Below, piece after piece: positions 5,840 to 8,154 of a stretch of DNA of 8,154 nucleotides. A program made the translations under genes and the position numbers. Under the pieces are notes generated by a model, which made no database searches, was not told the DNA's origin, and saw only the letters and a program-made list of their open reading frames with translations. The DNA is from Geobacteraceae bacterium (GTDB lineage Bacteria; Desulfobacterota; Desulfuromonadia; Desulfuromonadales; Desulfuromonadaceae), in the NCBI GenBank assembly GCA_020201305.1, contig JAIVHC010000174.1, positions 1-8,154 of the forward strand. Direction: 5' to 3'. Each line of letters starts with the position of its first letter. The first letter of the stretch is position 1.

Positions 5840-6580
5840 TCAAAACGGCAGTTGTTCGTTGGCATCAATCAGATATGGAAGCTGCTCACGGTAATCGCCG
5901 ATGCTTTCGAGCACGAACTCTACGCGCCGGTTTTTTGCCCGATTCTCTTCCGTATCGTTGGGTTCTATGGGATGCTGGTCACCGTACCCAACCGCAGACA
6001 TCCGATCCAACGGCAGCAGTTCGTTTTCCTGAAAAAACCTTAGTACCGCAATGGAGCGCATCACCGATAGCTCCCAGTTACTCATATCGGATCGCGCAAA
6101 GGGAACATTGTCGGTATGTCCTTCGATACGCGCCTGAAGTGGCAGCGGTTCAATCAATCCCGCAACCTTGCGCAATACTGGATACGATGCTTCCTTCAAC
6201 TGGTCGGAACCGGCCTCGAAGAGAATCGCGTCGTTGATGCGCAAAATAACCGCACCCCGATCCTTTACCAACTTGATATTCTTATCCAGACGCAGCCGGT
6301 TCATCTGGGTCATGATGCGGGTATAGGTGCGCTGCACCAGATCATCCTGAATCGGGGCAATTTCTACAATGGTAGGCTGAGAGATCTGCTGCTCATCCTG
6401 CCCCCCAAATACACCGAATGCACCACGCAAAGATCCGGCAGCCTTGTTGAATTTTATTTCATCCATACTCGCCATAGAAAGGAGCAGGACAAAAAACGTC
6501 AGCAACAGGGTAACCATATCACTGTAGGTTACCATCCATTCCGGGGCACCGGCTTTTTGTTTCTTCTTCTTCTTTGCCAC
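5840..6580 (-). CDS. motB: Flagellar stator protein MotB (PomB-like)
   Basis: MotB pairs with MotA to form the ion channel and fixes the stator to peptidoglycan. The 246-aa product has a Lys-rich cytoplasmic head (residues 2-9) and one membrane helix (about 16-38) with the ion-carrying Asp at residue 21 in VTYSDMVTLLLTFFVLLLSM. A plug/linker region follows (FNKAAGSLRGAFGVFG, 44-59). The OmpA-like peptidoglycan-binding domain (about 115-225) contains IEGHTDNVPF and NRAKNRRVEF. The helix and the text after it resemble sodium-type PomB more than E. coli MotB, as recalled from those proteins. The start is GTG (6580-6578), with GGAG eight bases upstream; the next codons encode the usual basic head. 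A 66-nt gap separates it from motA. The product ends about 20 residues past the OmpA domain with no known motif. Confidence 0.96.
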   Translation of the reverse strand: MAKKKKKQKAGAPEWMVTYSDMVTLLLTFFVLLLSMASMDEIKFNKAAGSLRGAFGVFGGQDEQQISQPTIVEIAPIQDDLVQRTYTRIMTQMNRLRLDKNIKLVKDRGAVILRINDAILFEAGSDQLKEASYPVLRKVAGLIEPLPLQARIEGHTDNVPFARSDMSNWELSVMRSIAVLRFFQENELLPLDRMSAVGYGDQHPIEPNDTEENRAKNRRVEFVLESIGDYREQLPYLIDANEQLPF

Positions 6581-6646
6581 TAAAAATACTCCGGAAGATC
6601 AACCACTACAAACTGATCCCTGCTGTCTGACCACTGCTGCGCAAGA

Positions 6647-7417
6647 CTATTTTTTATTGAAATTACTCCGACGCTGGTTGGGTGCAACAAACGCATGGAG
6701 TCGCTGCTCCATAATACGCGGGTTTTCTCCTGCAAGGATAGAGTTCATTCCCTCGGCAATAATGGTTTTACATAACGTCTCAGAAGCCGAACGATGTTTA
6801 AGTTTTCCAGACATGGGATTAAACAGAATATTCGCCGCTACCGCGCCATAGAAGGTAGTAAGCAATGCTACCGCCATCGCCGGACCGATGGTAGAGGGAT
6901 CATCCATAGTCTGAAGCATCTGCACCAGACCGATCAGGGTGCCGATCATCCCGATAGCAGGAGCGTATGCGGCCATGGTGGCGAAAATCTCCGCTCCACT
7001 CTCGTGGCGTTCCTGAATGTAGTCGATCTCATGCTCAAGCATCTGCTTCAGGGATTCGGGTTCCTGCCCGTCGACCGCCATCTGCAGCCCCTTCAAAAAA
7101 AACGGGTCGTCGATCTGTGCCATTACCGACTGCAGCGAGAGAATCCCCTCTTTACGCGCCTTGGTAGCAAACTCAATCAGCTGGGAGATAATATCAGAGG
7201 GATTCTGCTCTTTTACAAACAAAGTCTTTTTCGCTACTGCTACCGCGCGGAATAGCTCCTTAAACGGATAGTGCACCAGGGTGGAGCCCAAGGTGCCGCC
7301 GCCCACAATCATGATCGCCGCGGGATCTATAAACAAAAAGATAGATCCACCCGTCATGATTGCAGCAATCATAAGGCCGAAGGCGGCTATTACACCGAAA
7401 ATAGTCGATAGATCCAT
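6647..7417 (-). CDS. motA: Flagellar stator protein MotA (PomA-like)
   Basis: MotA is the inner-membrane stator subunit that surrounds MotB and pushes on FliG using ion flow. The 256-aa product has the four expected hydrophobic segments (about residues 5-22, 31-50, 147-170 and 179-200) and a cytoplasmic loop between the second and third. Functional residues are visible: the loop basic/acidic motif KARKEG (86-91), the third-helix Pro153 in APAIGMIGTLIGLV, and Pro179 in GPAMAVALLTTFYG. Length and sequence match the short PomA/MotP class rather than the roughly 295-aa E. coli form. Thr160, Thr187 and Thr188 align by position with the Vibrio PomA threonines linked to sodium use. The ATG (7417-7415) is preceded by a duplicated AGGTATAGC leader. 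It comes after a 265-nt non-coding gap following flgE, so it probably starts its own transcript. Confidence 0.97.
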   Translation of the reverse strand: MDLSTIFGVIAAFGLMIAAIMTGGSIFLFIDPAAIMIVGGGTLGSTLVHYPFKELFRAVAVAKKTLFVKEQNPSDIISQLIEFATKARKEGILSLQSVMAQIDDPFFLKGLQMAVDGQEPESLKQMLEHEIDYIQERHESGAEIFATMAAYAPAIGMIGTLIGLVQMLQTMDDPSTIGPAMAVALLTTFYGAVAANILFNPMSGKLKHRSASETLCKTIIAEGMNSILAGENPRIMEQRLHAFVAPNQRRSNFNKK

Positions 7418-7419
7418 GT

Positions 7420-7439
7420 GCTATACCTGGCTATACCTT
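7420..7439 (-). repeat. 10-bp tandem repeat in the motA ribosome-binding region
   Basis: The unit AAGGTATAGC (7439-7430) is followed directly by CAGGTATAGC (7429-7420), differing at one base, and ends two bases before the motA ATG. Each copy holds an AGG, the only Shine-Dalgarno-like element near this start; the nearer AGG is eight bases from the ATG. The repeat is seen directly; that it alters ribosome loading is inference. Confidence 0.6.
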
Positions 7440-7610
7440 AAATTTACACGATATGGATAATAAAAACGCAGAATCAGAGCTCTAAGTATTTACTGCTCTA
7501 AGAAACATTTGACTTCTAATGCCGCAATTTCTGCATCCTAACAAAATTCCTGTCACTTTACTACGAAGAGCAGCAAGATTAAACACCTAAACACTCCCCC
7601 TAAAACAGAT

Positions 7611-7641
7611 GTGGCGCCGGATGGTACAAACCCGACGCCAC
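7611..7641 (-). terminator. Candidate intrinsic terminator after flgE
   Basis: On the minus strand, GTGGCGTCGG pairs with CCGGCGCCAC (10 bp including one G-T pair) around an 11-nt loop. It begins 41 nt past the flgE stop. The sequence after it, ATCTGTTTTAGGG, has a short T-run starting five bases from the stem, which makes it an imperfect but plausible terminator. Confidence 0.5.
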
Positions 7642-7682
7642 TGTTGGTCAATCTACAACATAAGTTAAACCTAAATTCGATT

Positions 7683-8154
7683 TTACCGCTTCAGGTTGAT
7701 CAATTCTCCCAGCAGTTCATCAGTGGTGGTAATAATCTTGGAGTTCGCCTGAAATCCGCGCTGGGTGGTGATCATTTTAACAAACTCCTGCGCCAGATCG
7801 ACATTTGACATCTCAAGGGAATTGGTGAAGATTTTCCCTACCCCGGATCCTACGGTACCGATAACTGCAGTCCCGGATTCATCCGTAGACTCATATAAAT
7901 TATTTCCTACCTTGGTCAGCCCGAGAGGATTAGAAAACTTGGCCAACGCAATCTGCGCAAGTTTACGCGGCTCCCCGTTGGAATAATTACCCAGAACATT
8001 ACCATCCCCGTCGATAGTCAGGCTCACGAGTGTACCAGTGGCAAAACCATCCTGCGATTGAGAGATAACATCGGAATCACTCGAGTACTGAGTGGCGCCA
8101 AAAACAAAATCCACCTGCTGTCCTGCATCCGATTCATTATTCCAAGCCAATGCC
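7683..8154 (-). CDS. flgE: Flagellar hook protein FlgE, C-terminal part (cut by window edge)
   Basis: FlgE is the subunit of the hook, the flexible joint between basal body and filament, secreted through the export gate encoded further along this cluster. About 156 C-terminal residues are visible; the reading frame is open to the window edge, so the start lies outside. A TTG near the edge encodes an internal Leu and should not be taken as the start. The visible part includes the D1-type stretch GNYSNGEPRKLAQIALAKFS and NPLGLTKVGNNLYEST, then the conserved flagellar rod/hook C-terminal domain LEMSNVDLAQEFVKMITTQR, GFQANSKIITTTDELL and the ending INLKR. The absence of basal-rod features and the ending LINLKR favour FlgE over FlgG or FlgF. 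A hairpin follows the TAA stop, so flgE probably closes an upstream transcript. Confidence 0.93.
   Translation of the reverse strand, partial: ALAWNNESDAGQQVDFVFGATQYSSDSDVISQSQDGFATGTLVSLTIDGDGNVLGNYSNGEPRKLAQIALAKFSNPLGLTKVGNNLYESTDESGTAVIGTVGSGVGKIFTNSLEMSNVDLAQEFVKMITTQRGFQANSKIITTTDELLGELINLKR

Larger units (their letters stand above)
7418..7682. other. Non-coding spacer between flgE and motA, probable motA leader
   Basis: No open reading frame of useful length or family likeness lies here on either strand. In particular, there is no flbD, a small gene found at this place in some clusters of similar order. The part from about 7440 to 7600 is AT-rich compared with the genes, as expected of a promoter region. 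A direct repeat CTTAGAGC (minus strand) occurs at 7502-7495 and 7486-7479, 16 nt apart. No good sigma-28, sigma-54 or sigma-70 promoter could be fixed by eye; the nearest sigma-54-like string (7555-7540) lacks both key dinucleotides. Confidence 0.55.

Noticed and set aside
5588..6043. Plus-strand open frame of 151 codons across the motB-fliL gap, with words like VIPAQAGIH and PACAGVT
   Set aside because: These words are the translation of the inverted repeat itself and commonly appear as false proteins; the rest runs antisense to motB. No ribosome site or family likeness.
7540..7555. Possible sigma-54 promoter before motA (TGACAGGAATTTTGTT on the minus strand)
   Set aside because: The invariant GG and GC are GA and GT here. 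A second string (7538-7524) has GG and GC but with 11 instead of 10 bases between them.
7683..8150. A complete small gene starting at the TTG near the right edge
   Set aside because: The frame continues open to the window edge and the sequence is plainly the C-terminal part of FlgE, so the TTG is internal.

Overview
The window is a stretch of a bacterial flagellar gene cluster. Every gene reads on the minus strand. In transcription order (right to left) they are: the 3' end of flgE (hook), motA and motB (stator), fliL, fliM and fliN (stator accessory protein and C-ring switch), fliO, fliP, fliQ, fliR and flhB (type III export apparatus), and the first 86 codons of flhA, which runs off the left edge. 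All eleven identifications rest on family-diagnostic motifs. No non-flagellar gene was found on either strand.

Organism. Base composition looks near 50% GC. The order flgE-motAB-fliLMN-fliOPQR-flhBA, with separate fliM and fliN, a short PomA-like MotA and a signal peptide on FliP, suits a Gram-negative bacterium of the former Deltaproteobacteria (Desulfobacterota, for example Desulfuromonadales or Desulfobulbales). This is an inference from gene order and protein style; no marker in the window fixes the genus.

Layout. Positions 7683-8154 hold the flgE 3' end. Positions 7418-7682 are a non-coding, AT-rich spacer with a hairpin that could end flgE transcription, then the leader of motA. Positions 5840-7417 hold motA and motB, separated by 66 nt. 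Positions 5567-5839 are a 273-nt gap between motB and fliL. It carries a mobile-type inverted repeat (5638-5719) of the family whose core reads ATTCCCGC-N4-GCGGGAAT, plus a separate perfect 9-bp hairpin (5768-5788). Positions 1-5566 form one tightly packed operon, fliL to flhA, with gaps from -16 to about 50 nt and several start codons touching or overlapping the preceding stop.

How the genes work together. MotA and MotB form the ion-driven stator anchored to peptidoglycan, and FliL associates with it. FliM and FliN form the switch part of the rotor C-ring. FliP, FliQ, FliR, FlhB and FlhA make up the export gate, with FliO as assembly factor; the gate secretes rod, hook (FlgE) and filament subunits. 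No new kind of system was seen. The points most worth a second look are the sodium-type residues in the stator, the repeat insertion that splits the cluster, the many non-ATG starts, and small tandem duplications at the flhA and motA starts.
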